The position numbers were made by a program, and so were the translations under genes. From an uncultured Eubacterium sp. (GTDB lineage Bacteria > Bacillota > Clostridia > Oscillospirales > Acutalibacteraceae): a DNA stretch of 64,000 nt. Under the pieces are notes generated by a model that saw only the letters and a program-made list of their open reading frames with translations, was not told the origin of the DNA and did no database searches. This document shows positions 1 through 8,799 of the stretch, piece after piece. Numbering within the stretch: the stretch's first letter is position 1; each line of letters opens with the position of its first letter. The stretch lies in NCBI GenBank assembly GCA_934561395.1, contig CAKTGF010000004.1:62001-126000 (forward strand). The letters are read 5' to 3'.

Positions 1-762
1 GTTAATCGGTATGGAAATCGTTCCGTCAATTGACAAAAAGGCATTGTTGTTTTTATCGTCGGATACCGATAAAACAAGCTTTTTATCTGCTGAAAAAACA
101 ATGCTCCTGTTTATTAACGAATGTGGGCAAATGGGCGTAACCACAAAGCATGAATTATCCGGACTCAAAACCGGGCCCCCTGCAGCCATTGAATATGCAG
201 TTGACCCTGTGGGGGTTGCGACAATCATACCGTCGGCACGGGTTTTGGTTACCTCTCTGTCCTCGCACATTACCGAAATGTCAATAAGCCTTGCCACATC
301 GCCCCTTGTGATAACCGCATCGTTAAGGCAGTGGTAGCTGGAAAGCTCCCTGCCGTCCTTTTCGATTACGGCTTTAAGCATCATTCGCTTTTCAACAGTA
401 AAGGATTTTGGGTTTTTAAGGTGCTCCAAAAGCTGCAACTCATCCTTTTCTAAGCCGCTCATAAATCCAAGCCTACCTGCATTAATTCCAAGGGTGGGCT
501 TATTGTTTAGCGCCGCCTTTTTAGCAACATTAAGAGTTGTGCCGTCGCCGCCTATTGCAATGGCGATGTCGCAGTCGGAAAGCTGCTGCTCCTCGGTGCA
601 ATATGCCACATTTTCAGGCATATTTATATTCAAATTTTCAATATTATCCTTATTTTCATTGCTGACTAAAACATCAAATCCTGCCTTTATAACAGTATTT
701 ATAACATTTTCCGTTACAACGGCAACATCGTTGTTAAAGTTAGGAAAAACCGAAATTTTCAT
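1..762 (-). CDS. nadK: NAD kinase (partial, C-terminus beyond left edge)
   Basis: ATP-dependent NAD kinase that makes NADP in the cytosol. The frame opens with ATG at 762 (MKISVFPN) and is still open at base 1, so the C-terminus is missing. Visible family signatures are the GGDGT nucleotide loop (about residues 71-75), LGINAGRLGFM, an NDAVI segment and DGMIVATPTGSTAYS followed by AAGGPV, the usual NAD-kinase order. Its ATG overlaps the tlyA stop codon by one base (TAATG), showing translational coupling at the end of the asp23-nusB-xse-isp operon. In Firmicutes argR and recN often follow tlyA/nadK; they would lie outside this window. Confidence 0.93.
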   Translation of the reverse strand, partial: MKISVFPNFNNDVAVVTENVINTVIKAGFDVLVSNENKDNIENLNINMPENVAYCTEEQQLSDCDIAIAIGGDGTTLNVAKKAALNNKPTLGINAGRLGFMSGLEKDELQLLEHLKNPKSFTVEKRMMLKAVIEKDGRELSSYHCLNDAVITRGDVARLIDISVMCEDREVTKTRADGMIVATPTGSTAYSMAAGGPVLSPDNSCFVVTPICPHSLINRSIVFSADKKLVLSVSDDKNNNAFLSIDGTISIPIN

Positions 763-1571
763 TACTTATCCAACTCCGTATGCGATTGGTTAACAAGCTC
801 ATTAGGCTTAACGCAATCTGCAATATATGGTTCCTTTGATTTTTGTAAATAAATTAAGTATTCAATATTTCCCTCAGGTCCTTTAATGGGCGAAAACTGC
901 AAGCCTAAAACATTAAAGCCGTTTTCAATTGCAAGGCCGATTATTTTTTCTACAACCTCCAAATGCACGGATAAATCACGCACAACACCCTTTTTGCCCA
1001 CCTTTTCCTTGCCTGCTTCAAACTGGGGCTTGATAAGGCAAACTGCCTGACCGTCATCACTTAATAGTGTGTTTAAAACAGGTAAAATGTGGTAAAGAGA
1101 AATAAAGCTGACATCAACAGATGCAAAATCAATTTTATCCGGCACCTGTTCATTAGTAACATACCTAAAATTAGTTCTTTCAAGGTTAACAACTCTTTCA
1201 TCGGTGCGCAGTTTCCATGCAAGCTGGCCGTAGCCCACATCAATAGAATAAACCTTAACTGCACCGTTTTGCAGCATGCAATCGGTAAAGCCACCGGTTG
1301 AAGCGCCCACATCCATACATATTTTGTTTTTCAGTGTAATCGGGAACTCCTGCATAGCCTTTTCAAGCTTTAAGCCACCCCTTGACACATATTTAAGGGT
1401 TGCGCCTCTTACCTCCAGGGTGTCGTCAGGCTTAATTTCGGTTCCTGCCTTATCCACCTTTTGGTTATTAACATATACCTGACCCGCCATAATTATTGCC
1501 TTGGCCTTTTCCCGTGAGGGAGCATAGCCTGCCTCGAAAACAGCAACATCAAGTCTAATTTTGTTAGCCAT
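762..1571 (-). CDS. tlyA: TlyA family rRNA 2'-O-methyltransferase / S4-domain protein
   Basis: 269 residues. An N-terminal S4 RNA-binding domain (about 3-60) precedes an FtsJ/RrmJ-type Rossmann methyltransferase. The SAM-binding motif DVGASTGGFTD lies near residues 87-97, with FASVDVSFISL and CLIKPQFE further on, all typical of TlyA. The family methylates ribose in 16S/23S rRNA or acts as a hemolysin-like RNA methyltransferase; the exact target here is inferred. Its start overlaps the dxs stop by 8 bases and its stop overlaps the nadK start, so it is an internal gene of a tightly packed operon. Length is normal for the family. Confidence 0.93.
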   Translation of the reverse strand: MANKIRLDVAVFEAGYAPSREKAKAIIMAGQVYVNNQKVDKAGTEIKPDDTLEVRGATLKYVSRGGLKLEKAMQEFPITLKNKICMDVGASTGGFTDCMLQNGAVKVYSIDVGYGQLAWKLRTDERVVNLERTNFRYVTNEQVPDKIDFASVDVSFISLYHILPVLNTLLSDDGQAVCLIKPQFEAGKEKVGKKGVVRDLSVHLEVVEKIIGLAIENGFNVLGLQFSPIKGPEGNIEYLIYLQKSKEPYIADCVKPNELVNQSHTELDK

Positions 1572-3405
1572 TTGCTTTATTTACCTCGTTAATAATTGAT
1601 TGATAATCAAGCTTATATTCTTCAAGCTGCCTGTCAACGCTTGCCTGCTTAATAAATTCATCATTAACAGCAATGTGATGAAACTCTGCGTTGATATTAT
1701 TCTCCTCGAGCAATGCGGCAAAGCAATCGCCAACACCGCCTGTTTTTATTCCTTCTTCAAAAAAGTAAATGCTTTTTGCATTTTTAAGGCAATCGCAAAT
1801 CTCACTTGAAATGGGCTTGATTTTGTTAAGCTTTATAAGGAATGTATCGTCAAGGGATTCATAAGCCTTACAGCACTGTGAAAACTCCCTGCCGTAGGTA
1901 ACAATGCACCTGCTTGAATTTGTATCGCCGAGAATATTATAAGATGCTTTCTCATAAGTGTAGCCATCGGGAATGTACTTTTCACTTCCCCTTGGGTAAC
2001 GGATTGCAACAGCGTTTTTTTCCTTATAAACAGCTTGATACATCATTGCTCGCAGCTCGCTGAAGGAGGATGGTGCAAACACAACAAGGTTCGGCACGCT
2101 CATAAGATATGCGGTGTCAAACACGCCTTGGTGGCTTTCGCCGTCCTCTCCCACAAAGCCCGCACGGTCAATGCCGAAAATAACCTTAACATTTTGCATG
2201 GCAACATCGTGTATCAGCTGGTCGTATGACCTTTGTAAAAATGTGGAATATACCGCAAAAAACGGCACCATTCCGTTTTTTGCAAGACCTGATGCAAAGG
2301 TAACTGCATGCTGCTCAGCAATACCCACATCAAAAAATCTTTTTGGGTATTTTTTACTGAATTCAACAAGCCCTGTGCCTGTTGCCATAGCGGCAGTTAT
2401 GGCACAAATTCTGCTGTCGTTTTCAGCAAGGGAGCAAAGCATTTCCCCAAACTCAAAGGAATAATTTTTGCCCGAGGACACAGGCTCGCCTGTGTTAACA
2501 TCAAACCTGCCTATGCCGTGGAACATTGACGGATTTTTTTCTGCCGGCTCGTAATCCTTGCCCTTAACTGTGTTAATGTGAATTAATACCGAATGGTTGT
2601 GTGCCTTTGCAACACGCAAGGCGTCAATAAGTGCATCTAAATCGTGACCATCAATCGGTCCGTAATATCTGAACCCAAGGTCCTCAAAAAATGTGTTTTT
2701 ATAAACTCTCTTCCTGATTTGCTGGTTAATAAGAGTAATTGTTCTGGTAATTTGTGAGCCAAGCTTGGGCATTTTTGCTAGAGCACGAACAACCTTGCTC
2801 CTAAATGTAAAATATTTGCTGTTTGTGCGAAGAGTTGTAAGATTTTTTGCAAGTGAGCCCACATTTTGGCTGATTGACATATTATTATCGTTTAAAATTA
2901 CAATTAAATTGTTATTTTCATTGCCTGAATTGTTCAGTGCCTCATAAGCAAGGCCGCCTGTGAGGGCGCCGTCGCCTATAACAGCAATTACCTTGCCCTT
3001 TTCCCCACGCAGGGATTTTGCCTTGGCAAGGCCGATAGCCTGTGAAATTGAGGTTGATGAGTGACCCGACGAGAAAATATCATGCTCACTTTCAACAGGC
3101 CTTGTAAATCCACTTATGCCCCCCTCGGTACGCAGGGTTGAAAAGCTGTCCTTTCTGCCGGTTAAAATTTTGTGAGTGTAACACTGGTGACCAACATCAA
3201 ACACAATTTGGTCCGTTGGGGAATTAAACACCTTATGCAAGGCAACCGTAAGCTCAACAACCCCTAAATTTGAAGCAAGGTGGCCGCCGTTTTTACTGAC
3301 GGTATTTATCATTAACTGCCTGATTTCGCCACACAGCTCGTTTAACTGCTCAATGTTAAGTTTTTTAATATCAGCCGGAGAATTAACATTCTCTAAATAC
3401 GACAT
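1564..3405 (-). CDS. dxs: 1-deoxy-D-xylulose-5-phosphate synthase
   Basis: Thiamine-diphosphate enzyme that condenses pyruvate and glyceraldehyde 3-phosphate, the first step of the MEP isoprenoid pathway. It has the TPP/Mg signature GDGALTGGLAYEALNN...NDNNMSIS (about residues 145-175), the transketolase central domain with DVGIAEQHAVTFASGLA, and DRAGFVGEDGESHQG. The start was taken as MSYLENVNSP at 3405, which matches how the family begins; the frame extends upstream to 3447 but would run into ispA. The resulting 613 residues is a normal DXS length. It follows ispA directly, so precursor synthesis and prenyl chain elongation are encoded together. Confidence 0.96.
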   Translation of the reverse strand: MSYLENVNSPADIKKLNIEQLNELCGEIRQLMINTVSKNGGHLASNLGVVELTVALHKVFNSPTDQIVFDVGHQCYTHKILTGRKDSFSTLRTEGGISGFTRPVESEHDIFSSGHSSTSISQAIGLAKAKSLRGEKGKVIAVIGDGALTGGLAYEALNNSGNENNNLIVILNDNNMSISQNVGSLAKNLTTLRTNSKYFTFRSKVVRALAKMPKLGSQITRTITLINQQIRKRVYKNTFFEDLGFRYYGPIDGHDLDALIDALRVAKAHNHSVLIHINTVKGKDYEPAEKNPSMFHGIGRFDVNTGEPVSSGKNYSFEFGEMLCSLAENDSRICAITAAMATGTGLVEFSKKYPKRFFDVGIAEQHAVTFASGLAKNGMVPFFAVYSTFLQRSYDQLIHDVAMQNVKVIFGIDRAGFVGEDGESHQGVFDTAYLMSVPNLVVFAPSSFSELRAMMYQAVYKEKNAVAIRYPRGSEKYIPDGYTYEKASYNILGDTNSSRCIVTYGREFSQCCKAYESLDDTFLIKLNKIKPISSEICDCLKNAKSIYFFEEGIKTGGVGDCFAALLEENNINAEFHHIAVNDEFIKQASVDRQLEEYKLDYQSIINEVNKANG

Positions 3406-3430
3406 ATTAACACCCTTTTCATCAATAATA

Positions 3431-4315
3431 TCAGCTTTCACGCTCAATTAGCTTGTTTGCAAGCATCTCAATAAAATCTGTATTTTGAAAATGCGCCAGC
3501 TGATTGATTGCGGAGGCAGTAAGCATTTTAACATCGGATTTTGCCTTTTCCGCACCTACAATATCCACATAGGTTTTTTTATCGTTTTCGGCATCGGAGC
3601 CAATTGGCTTGCCCAGCTTTTTCTCATCGCCGAAAACATCAAGTAAATCATCCTTAATTTGGAACGCAATGCCCAGATTGTATGCAAACCGTGAGGCAGA
3701 TGATATTTTTTCCTCGCTTGCCCCTGCGGCAATGCAGCCCAATATGCATGCGGCAGAAATAAGAGCGCCTGTTTTAAGCTTGTGAACGGTTATAATTTCG
3801 CTTAGCTCTGCCTGATATTTTTCATACATTAAATCAAGCACCTGACCGCCAATCATTCCGCCGACCCCTGCGTTTTGTGCAAGCAATGAAACGGCTGCGT
3901 TAACCCTGTCGCCGGGCAAATCGCTTGATGCGGCAATTTCAAAGGCGTGGGTTAAAAGGGCATCTCCTGCAAGAAGAGCGGTAGCCTCGCCGAACATTTT
4001 GTGGCATGATGGCTTGCCCCTGCGCATATCGTCATTATCCATGCAGGGCAAATCGTCATGTATAAGCGAATAAGTGTGAATATACTCAATGGCGCAGGCA
4101 AAGGGTAAAGCGTCACTTAATGTGCCGCCGCAGGCCTTGCAAAACTCAATAACCAAAACAGGTCTGAGCCTTTTGCCGCCGTTAACCAGTGAGTATTTCA
4201 TTGCTCTGACAACGCTCCTTTGACCGTCTTCATAGCCGGGAAGATATGAAACAAGAGCCTTGTTGACCGCCTCAATATCCTCGTTCATTATGTTTTTAAA
4301 CTCTGAATTTTGCAT
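3431..4315 (-). CDS. ispA: Farnesyl/geranyl diphosphate synthase (polyprenyl synthetase)
   Basis: 294-residue trans-isoprenyl diphosphate synthase that joins isopentenyl diphosphate units to allylic diphosphates. The first aspartate-rich motif is DDLPCMDNDDMRRGKPS (about residues 92-108) and the second is KDDLLDVFGD (about 223-232); the substrate-anchoring GGKRLRP precedes them. The first motif has the bacterial two-residue insertion (DDxxxxD), which fits IspA rather than a long-chain synthase. It lies three bases after xseB and just before dxs, a common Firmicutes order. The precise product chain length cannot be fixed from sequence alone. Confidence 0.95.
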   Translation of the reverse strand: MQNSEFKNIMNEDIEAVNKALVSYLPGYEDGQRSVVRAMKYSLVNGGKRLRPVLVIEFCKACGGTLSDALPFACAIEYIHTYSLIHDDLPCMDNDDMRRGKPSCHKMFGEATALLAGDALLTHAFEIAASSDLPGDRVNAAVSLLAQNAGVGGMIGGQVLDLMYEKYQAELSEIITVHKLKTGALISAACILGCIAAGASEEKISSASRFAYNLGIAFQIKDDLLDVFGDEKKLGKPIGSDAENDKKTYVDIVGAEKAKSDVKMLTASAINQLAHFQNTDFIEMLANKLIERES

Positions 4316-4317
4316 TA

Positions 4318-4515
4318 TTATGCATCCTTTTCAATTTCAACAATTTTTTGCTTGGCATTTTCAAGCATGTCGTGGCAATCCTTAGTAAGCTTGGTGCCCT
4401 CCTCAAATAAAAGCAGAGATTCATCAAGGCTAATTTCGTTTGAATTAAGTTTTTCAACTATTTCCTCGAGCCTTTCAATTGCCTTTTCGTAAGAAATTTG
4501 TTTTTTATCGCTCAT
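4318..4515 (-). CDS. xseB: Exodeoxyribonuclease VII small subunit
   Basis: 65 residues, the normal size for XseB. The sequence YEKAIERLEEIVEKLNSNEI followed by LDESLLLFEEGTKL is the family's diagnostic helical hairpin. It binds the long C-terminal helices of XseA to form the nuclease that degrades single-stranded DNA to oligonucleotides. Its ATG lies inside the xseA 3' end (11-base overlap), consistent with coupled translation of the two subunits. Confidence 0.95.
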   Translation of the reverse strand: MSDKKQISYEKAIERLEEIVEKLNSNEISLDESLLLFEEGTKLTKDCHDMLENAKQKIVEIEKDA

Positions 4516-5710
4516 TTTTATTTACCTCACAAACCTTAACCTCCAAATTGCCGTCGACAAGAGTAAGCTTAAGGCTGTCATTAACATTAATATTTTTAAT
4601 GGATTTAACAACCGTTTCATCCTTGGTTGCAATTGCATATCCCCTTGAAAGAACGCTTAAAGGGCTTAATGTGTCAAGCTTGCCGGCGTTAACAGATAAT
4701 GCGGCTGACTTTTTGTTAATTATGTTCTTTAAGCTGTTAACAAGCTTGTCCCTATAATCATCAAAGGTTTTAATTGCATTATCGTAAATAGCCGTTTTGC
4801 TGCTGAAACAGGCGGCTTTTTCAATTGCTTTCAGCCGGGTTTCAAGATTTATCAGCTTATAATCAAGAGCCTTTTCCATTGAAACGCTGAAATTGTTAAT
4901 TTCAAGGTAAAGCTCTTTAATATCCGTTGTTGCAAGCTCTGCTGCCGCACTGGGTGTGGGAGCACGCAAATCCGCAACAAAATCGCAGATGGTATAGTCG
5001 GTTTCGTGGCCTACGGCTGATATTATGGGTGTTTTGCAGTTGTAAACAGCCCGTGCCACCGCCTCGGTGTTAAAGGCCCACAAATCCTCAAGCGAGCCGC
5101 CGCCCCTGCCAACGATAATGGTGTCGATATCCCCCATTTTACCAAGAAATTCAATTGATTTTACAATATCTTCGCTTGCAGCTTCTCCCTGAACGGTGGT
5201 GGGAACTATAACAATCTCACATAAGGGATAACGCCTTGAAATAACATTTTTTATATCTTCAACGGCCGCACCCATTTTTGATGTGGCGACGCCGATTTTT
5301 TTGGGGTATTTGCAAATTTGCTTTTTGTGGGATTCGTCGAACAGCCCCTCATCCTGCAGCTTTTCCTTTAACTGTTCAAAGGCAACAGTCAGGCTGCCAA
5401 TACCCTGGGGCTGCATATCACGGCAATAAAGCTGATAAACGCCGTCACGCTCATATACTCCCACCTGACCGAAACAAATAACCTTCATTCCGTTTTCAGG
5501 CTGAAATTTAAGCCTGTAATTATCGCTTGAAAACATTACCGCCTTAAGCTGCGATTTTTCGTCCTTCAGCGTAAAATACATGTGGCCGCTGTTGTAGTAA
5601 TGCTTAAAATTTGATATTTCGCCGCAAATGTAAATATTTTTAATGTGTGGTATTTCATCAAGTAAAGCCTTAATATAGGTGTTTACCTGGGTAACGGTTA
5701 ACGGTTTCAT
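4505..5710 (-). CDS. xseA: Exodeoxyribonuclease VII large subunit
   Basis: 401 residues. An N-terminal OB-fold (about 1-100, starting LTVTQVNTYIKALL) recognises single-stranded DNA. It is followed by the exonuclease VII domain with GVATSKMGAAVEDI, the GRGGGSLEDLWAFN motif and VGHETDYTICDFVADLRAPTP, which carries the catalytic residues. A helical C-terminal arm provides XseB binding. The start ATG overlaps the stop of the upstream TsaD-like gene by four bases (ATGA). The length is slightly shorter than the E. coli protein but typical of clostridia. Confidence 0.95.
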   Translation of the reverse strand: MKPLTVTQVNTYIKALLDEIPHIKNIYICGEISNFKHYYNSGHMYFTLKDEKSQLKAVMFSSDNYRLKFQPENGMKVICFGQVGVYERDGVYQLYCRDMQPQGIGSLTVAFEQLKEKLQDEGLFDESHKKQICKYPKKIGVATSKMGAAVEDIKNVISRRYPLCEIVIVPTTVQGEAASEDIVKSIEFLGKMGDIDTIIVGRGGGSLEDLWAFNTEAVARAVYNCKTPIISAVGHETDYTICDFVADLRAPTPSAAAELATTDIKELYLEINNFSVSMEKALDYKLINLETRLKAIEKAACFSSKTAIYDNAIKTFDDYRDKLVNSLKNIINKKSAALSVNAGKLDTLSPLSVLSRGYAIATKDETVVKSIKNINVNDSLKLTLVDGNLEVKVCEVNKNER

Positions 5711-6624
5711 ATTAATCCATTCTTTAAAGCCGCATAAACCGCAACGCCCGCAGCGTTATCAAGCGAAAACTCGGGCTTTGCAAAATATGCGTTGTATTTT
5801 TGTTTTATTGTGCTGCGCAGTAAGCTGTTTGAGGATACGCCCCCTGAAAAAACAATGGGCAGAGTGCCGTAACTGTCTGTAATACATTCTATCATTTTGT
5901 CAACGGTGGCAGCTATGTATGTTAAAACGAATTTTGAAATATCCTCTTTGCTGTAATTATCAGCTATCATCTTTTTAGCCTTGTTTTCAACTCCGCTGAG
6001 GGAGCAATCACAGTCAATCATTGAGGGCTTTATTTTAAATTCTGCACTGCTGTCTGCCGAAAGTCGGTCAAGCTCCTTACCGCAGGGAAATTTAAGTCCC
6101 AGCATAACGCCTGTTCTGTCAATAGCCTGTCCCGCCTTAAGGTCAAGGCTTTGAGATATGATTTCTGCCCTGATAATTTCATTATCATCGGGCTTAACAA
6201 GCAAAGCCTCGGTGGTGCCGCCGCTTAAATGAAATGCAATAAAGGGCTGGTAAATAAGGCTCAACAAATTTGCACTGTAAAGAGCGGCAAGAATATGCCC
6301 AACCTGGTGTGAGGTTTTATACAACGGCACATTGTTGGTTTTGGCAACGGCGTTTGCGGTGTTCTCCCCCACCAAAAAGCAGGGCATATAGCTGCCGTCA
6401 ATATTCCTCGGCCTTGTGCTTACTCCCACTGCTTGAATATCGTTAAAATCAAAGCCGTTTATAAGCTCCGGCATATTAACGGTGTGCTGGAACACAGCAT
6501 CGCTTTGCCGCAGGCCACGCTCGCCGCTCTTAACGGCAAGCATTTTTTTAGCCTGCACGATTTTTTCGCCGTCATAAACAGCAACGGATGTGGTGTAATT
6601 GCTTGTGTCAATACCCACAATCAT
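5707..6624 (-). CDS. Kae1/TsaD-family paralogue (M22-like ATPase fold)
   Basis: 305 residues of the ASKHA-fold Kae1/TsaD/YgjD family. It begins IVGIDTSNYTTSVAVYDG, holds an HQVGH metal-binding pair (about residue 107), GGTTEALL, and ends with the SGGVSSNSLL nucleotide motif. True TsaD makes threonylcarbamoyl-adenosine on tRNA and starts LGIETSCDETA; this protein departs from that and is about 30 residues shorter, so it looks like the clostridial paralogue often labelled O-sialoglycoprotein endopeptidase. Whether it acts in tRNA modification is not known. It sits between nusB and xseA with four-base overlaps on both sides, so it is a stable part of the operon. Confidence 0.8.
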   Translation of the reverse strand: MIVGIDTSNYTTSVAVYDGEKIVQAKKMLAVKSGERGLRQSDAVFQHTVNMPELINGFDFNDIQAVGVSTRPRNIDGSYMPCFLVGENTANAVAKTNNVPLYKTSHQVGHILAALYSANLLSLIYQPFIAFHLSGGTTEALLVKPDDNEIIRAEIISQSLDLKAGQAIDRTGVMLGLKFPCGKELDRLSADSSAEFKIKPSMIDCDCSLSGVENKAKKMIADNYSKEDISKFVLTYIAATVDKMIECITDSYGTLPIVFSGGVSSNSLLRSTIKQKYNAYFAKPEFSLDNAAGVAVYAALKNGLI

Positions 6625-7016
6625 TGCTCGTTGCTCCTTGAATAAGCCCCTAAAATGCCATTAATAAAGGCTGAATCCTCTTTGCCTGAATATTTTTTAG
6701 CAAGTTCCACCGCCTCGTTAATTGCAATGGAATCGGGAACATCATTATTATATTTCATTTCATAAACCGCAAGGCGCAATATTGAAAGATTAACCTTAGG
6801 TATTCTGTTTAATTTCCAGCCGTTGGAGAACGAGGCGATAATTTCGTCAAGTTCGTCCTTATGTTCAAGCACGCCACGGTAAACCTCCTTGGCGTATTCG
6901 CCGACCTCTTCAACATTTTCGCTGTAAAGAGAAATTCCGTCATCATCGGAAATTGCGCTGAATTGGTTTTGGAATATTAAAAAGAACGCCTGTTCTCTTT
7001 CCTTAATTCTGTTCAT
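6621..7016 (-). CDS. nusB: Transcription antitermination / rRNA-processing factor NusB
   Basis: 131 residues from MNRIKEREQAFF; the ribosome site GGAGG lies seven bases upstream, so the longer frame to 7079 is not used. The all-helical NusB signatures are LRLAVYEMKYNNDVPDSIAI and NEAVELAKKYSGKEDSAFINGILG. It binds boxA RNA together with S10/NusE during rRNA transcription. It follows asp23, and its stop codon overlaps the ATG of the Kae1 paralogue. Confidence 0.95.
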   Translation of the reverse strand: MNRIKEREQAFFLIFQNQFSAISDDDGISLYSENVEEVGEYAKEVYRGVLEHKDELDEIIASFSNGWKLNRIPKVNLSILRLAVYEMKYNNDVPDSIAINEAVELAKKYSGKEDSAFINGILGAYSRSNEQ

Positions 7017-7086
7017 ATTTATCCTCCAAAGATAAAAGCCGATTGAAAAATTAATATTATCAATCGGCATTGTTATCACTTAAGCT

Positions 7087-7479
7087 TTACTCTTCAGTTT
7101 CGGTAGGTTCGTTTGAGCCGTCAGACTCTTCAAAATCAATGCCTGCAATTACAACATTAACCTTTTTAACAAGGCGACTTGTCATATTTTGTATTGCTTC
7201 CTTAACGTTATTCTGCACATTTACGGCAACCTGATTAATTTGCGTGTTTGGCTTTAGGTTAACATAAATGCTCACAATAATATCATCGCCGTCCTGCATT
7301 ACACGAACGGGGCTCATTACCTTTAAACTGCCCTGCTTTATAGTGCTGACCACATCAACAGGCCTGCTTGAAAACGAACTTACGCCGTCAACATCCTTTG
7401 CGGCATTGGTGGCAATTGCCGATATAACATCCTCCGAAATTGTAAGGCTTCCTTTTTCATTAGCTGTTGTAATTTCCAT
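7087..7479 (-). CDS. Asp23/Gls24 family envelope stress response protein
   Basis: 130 residues from ATG at 7479, preceded by AAAGGAG with a seven-base spacer. The Asp23 family core is visible: ISEDVISAIATNAAKDVDGV, the strand DIIVSIYVNLKPNTQI and the amphipathic VAVNVQNNVKEAIQNMT. Members are abundant cytosolic or membrane-attached proteins linked to envelope homeostasis; YqhY of Bacillus, which lies beside accBC and nusB, is the likely counterpart. It is the first gene of the operon and has a well-formed promoter just upstream. Confidence 0.9.
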   Translation of the reverse strand: MEITTANEKGSLTISEDVISAIATNAAKDVDGVSSFSSRPVDVVSTIKQGSLKVMSPVRVMQDGDDIIVSIYVNLKPNTQINQVAVNVQNNVKEAIQNMTSRLVKKVNVVIAGIDFEESDGSNEPTETEE

Positions 7480-7503
7480 AGTAGCAACTCCTTTTGTGTT
7501 AGT

Positions 7504-7532
7504 ATTATAACATAAAAGGTATAAATATACAA
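7504..7532 (-). promoter_or_regulatory. Sigma-A promoter of the asp23-nusB-nadK operon
   Basis: On the minus strand a -35 TTGTAT (7527-7532) and a -10 TATAAT (7504-7509) are separated by 17 bases, placing the start about 20 bases before the asp23 ATG. No other good promoter was seen before nadK. Confidence 0.65.
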
Positions 7533-7578
7533 GCAAAATATTAAGTGTTAATAATTAAGTAAAATACAGCAAAAAATA

Positions 7579-8262
7579 CTATTTTGACTGAATAATCGTA
7601 ACGTTTTCGAAGGAGCATCCAAGCTGCTGCATTGCAATTTCCTTTATCTGCATAATCAGCGTGTCTGTTAACTCCTTAGTGTCAACAATAACATCAACCC
7701 TTTTGCCGTCCTCGCTTACAACGGCAAGGCAGTTGTCAACCCCTTTTGAGGTTACAAGGGTTTCGATTTTATTTTCAATGCTGATATATGATGATATTTT
7801 GGCAATGCTTTCCTCGGCGGATTTTCTTGCAGCGTCGCCCTGCTCCGATTTATCAATCACATTTTGCAGGTTTTCAAGTGATTTGTCACGGGCAGCCTGG
7901 CGCTCAACTCTTGCAGATGAAAAATATTCGCTTTCGCTGACAGCTTGGGTCGTTCCGCCTACAAACTCCGCCTCTCCAAGGGTTTTGGTGTCGCTTGTTT
8001 TAATAAGCGGCTCTATGGAATCGGTTAAGCCGGTGTTTTCAAGGTACCAATTGCCCATTATGCCCACGCCTAAAAGCAAAATAAAAGCAGCAAAGGCAAC
8101 TCTTTTTTTTCTCGCCTTGCGAACCTTTAATTCAGCCTCGGTAAAAAGTGGCTTTTTTTGTTTTTTGTCGGCTTTTTTCTTGCTTTCAGCTTTATCGGCA
8201 GGCTTGTTTTCTTTCATTTCTTTTTCTGCCTGAGCATTAATTTTTTCAATTTCCTTTTTCAA
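7579..8262 (-). CDS. spoIIIAH: Stage III sporulation protein AH
   Basis: 227 residues. A lysine-rich cytoplasmic N-terminus (about 1-50), one membrane helix (FAAFILLLGVGIMGNWYLE, about 53-71) and an extracellular domain of the EscJ/YscJ ring-forming type. In Bacillus SpoIIIAH meets SpoIIQ across the intermembrane space and forms part of the feeding channel between mother cell and forespore. It is the last gene of the complete spoIIIA operon, downstream of spoIIIAG. The distal part (SYISIENKIETLVTSKGVDN and CLAVVSEDGKRVDVIVD) matches the conserved family core. No terminator hairpin was found between it and the next operon. Confidence 0.93.
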   Translation of the reverse strand: MKKEIEKINAQAEKEMKENKPADKAESKKKADKKQKKPLFTEAELKVRKARKKRVAFAAFILLLGVGIMGNWYLENTGLTDSIEPLIKTSDTKTLGEAEFVGGTTQAVSESEYFSSARVERQAARDKSLENLQNVIDKSEQGDAARKSAEESIAKISSYISIENKIETLVTSKGVDNCLAVVSEDGKRVDVIVDTKELTDTLIMQIKEIAMQQLGCSFENVTIIQSK

Positions 8263-8271
8263 AATATCACC

Positions 8272-8799
8272 CTAACCCTTTAGTTTTGATACATATATTT
8301 TTGATGTGGGAATGCCGTAAAGCGACGAAATTGTGTTAATTACATTTTCCTTAACAACTGTGTTATCCGCACCCTGGCAAACCACAACCACACCTTGAAT
8401 TTCCGGAAAATACTCCTTAATCAAGATGGGCTCCTCCCCATTATCTCCGTTATACAATACATATTCATAGCTGCTTGAATTAGAACTTTCGTCAGCGGAT
8501 TCGTTAATATTTTTTGCATAAACGCCCTCGTTGGTGTTTTTCAGCATTATCATAACCTTGCATTTGCCTGCGCCGTCAATTGAGGTAATAACGCTTTCTG
8601 TTTTGTTTTCAAGATTTTCCGCATATTCCGTGTATGAAGCAATCGTTTGGTTGTTTTCCGCCTTTGAGGTTGTGTCTTTCGGGATAGCCTCCGAAAGAAA
8701 AATAAGTAAAACAGAAACAAGACCAACAGCCACTAAAATTTTGATTTTTTTATCGGAATTAATAAATTTGCCGATTTTTTCTTTAATGTTAATCTCCAA
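8272..8799 (-). CDS. spoIIIAG: Stage III sporulation protein AG
   Basis: 175 residues. A short N-terminus, one membrane helix (ILVAVGLVSVLLIFLSEAI, about 21-39) and an external ring-building motif domain containing GAGKCKVMIML and, near the end, KVNVI-like PEIQGVVVVCQGADN. SpoIIIAG forms a 30-fold ring in the mother-cell side of the SpoIIIA-SpoIIQ channel. The start overlaps the 3' end of spoIIIAF by 11 bases. Length is somewhat shorter than the Bacillus protein, as is usual in clostridia. Confidence 0.93.
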   Translation of the reverse strand: MEINIKEKIGKFINSDKKIKILVAVGLVSVLLIFLSEAIPKDTTSKAENNQTIASYTEYAENLENKTESVITSIDGAGKCKVMIMLKNTNEGVYAKNINESADESSNSSSYEYVLYNGDNGEEPILIKEYFPEIQGVVVVCQGADNTVVKENVINTISSLYGIPTSKIYVSKLKG

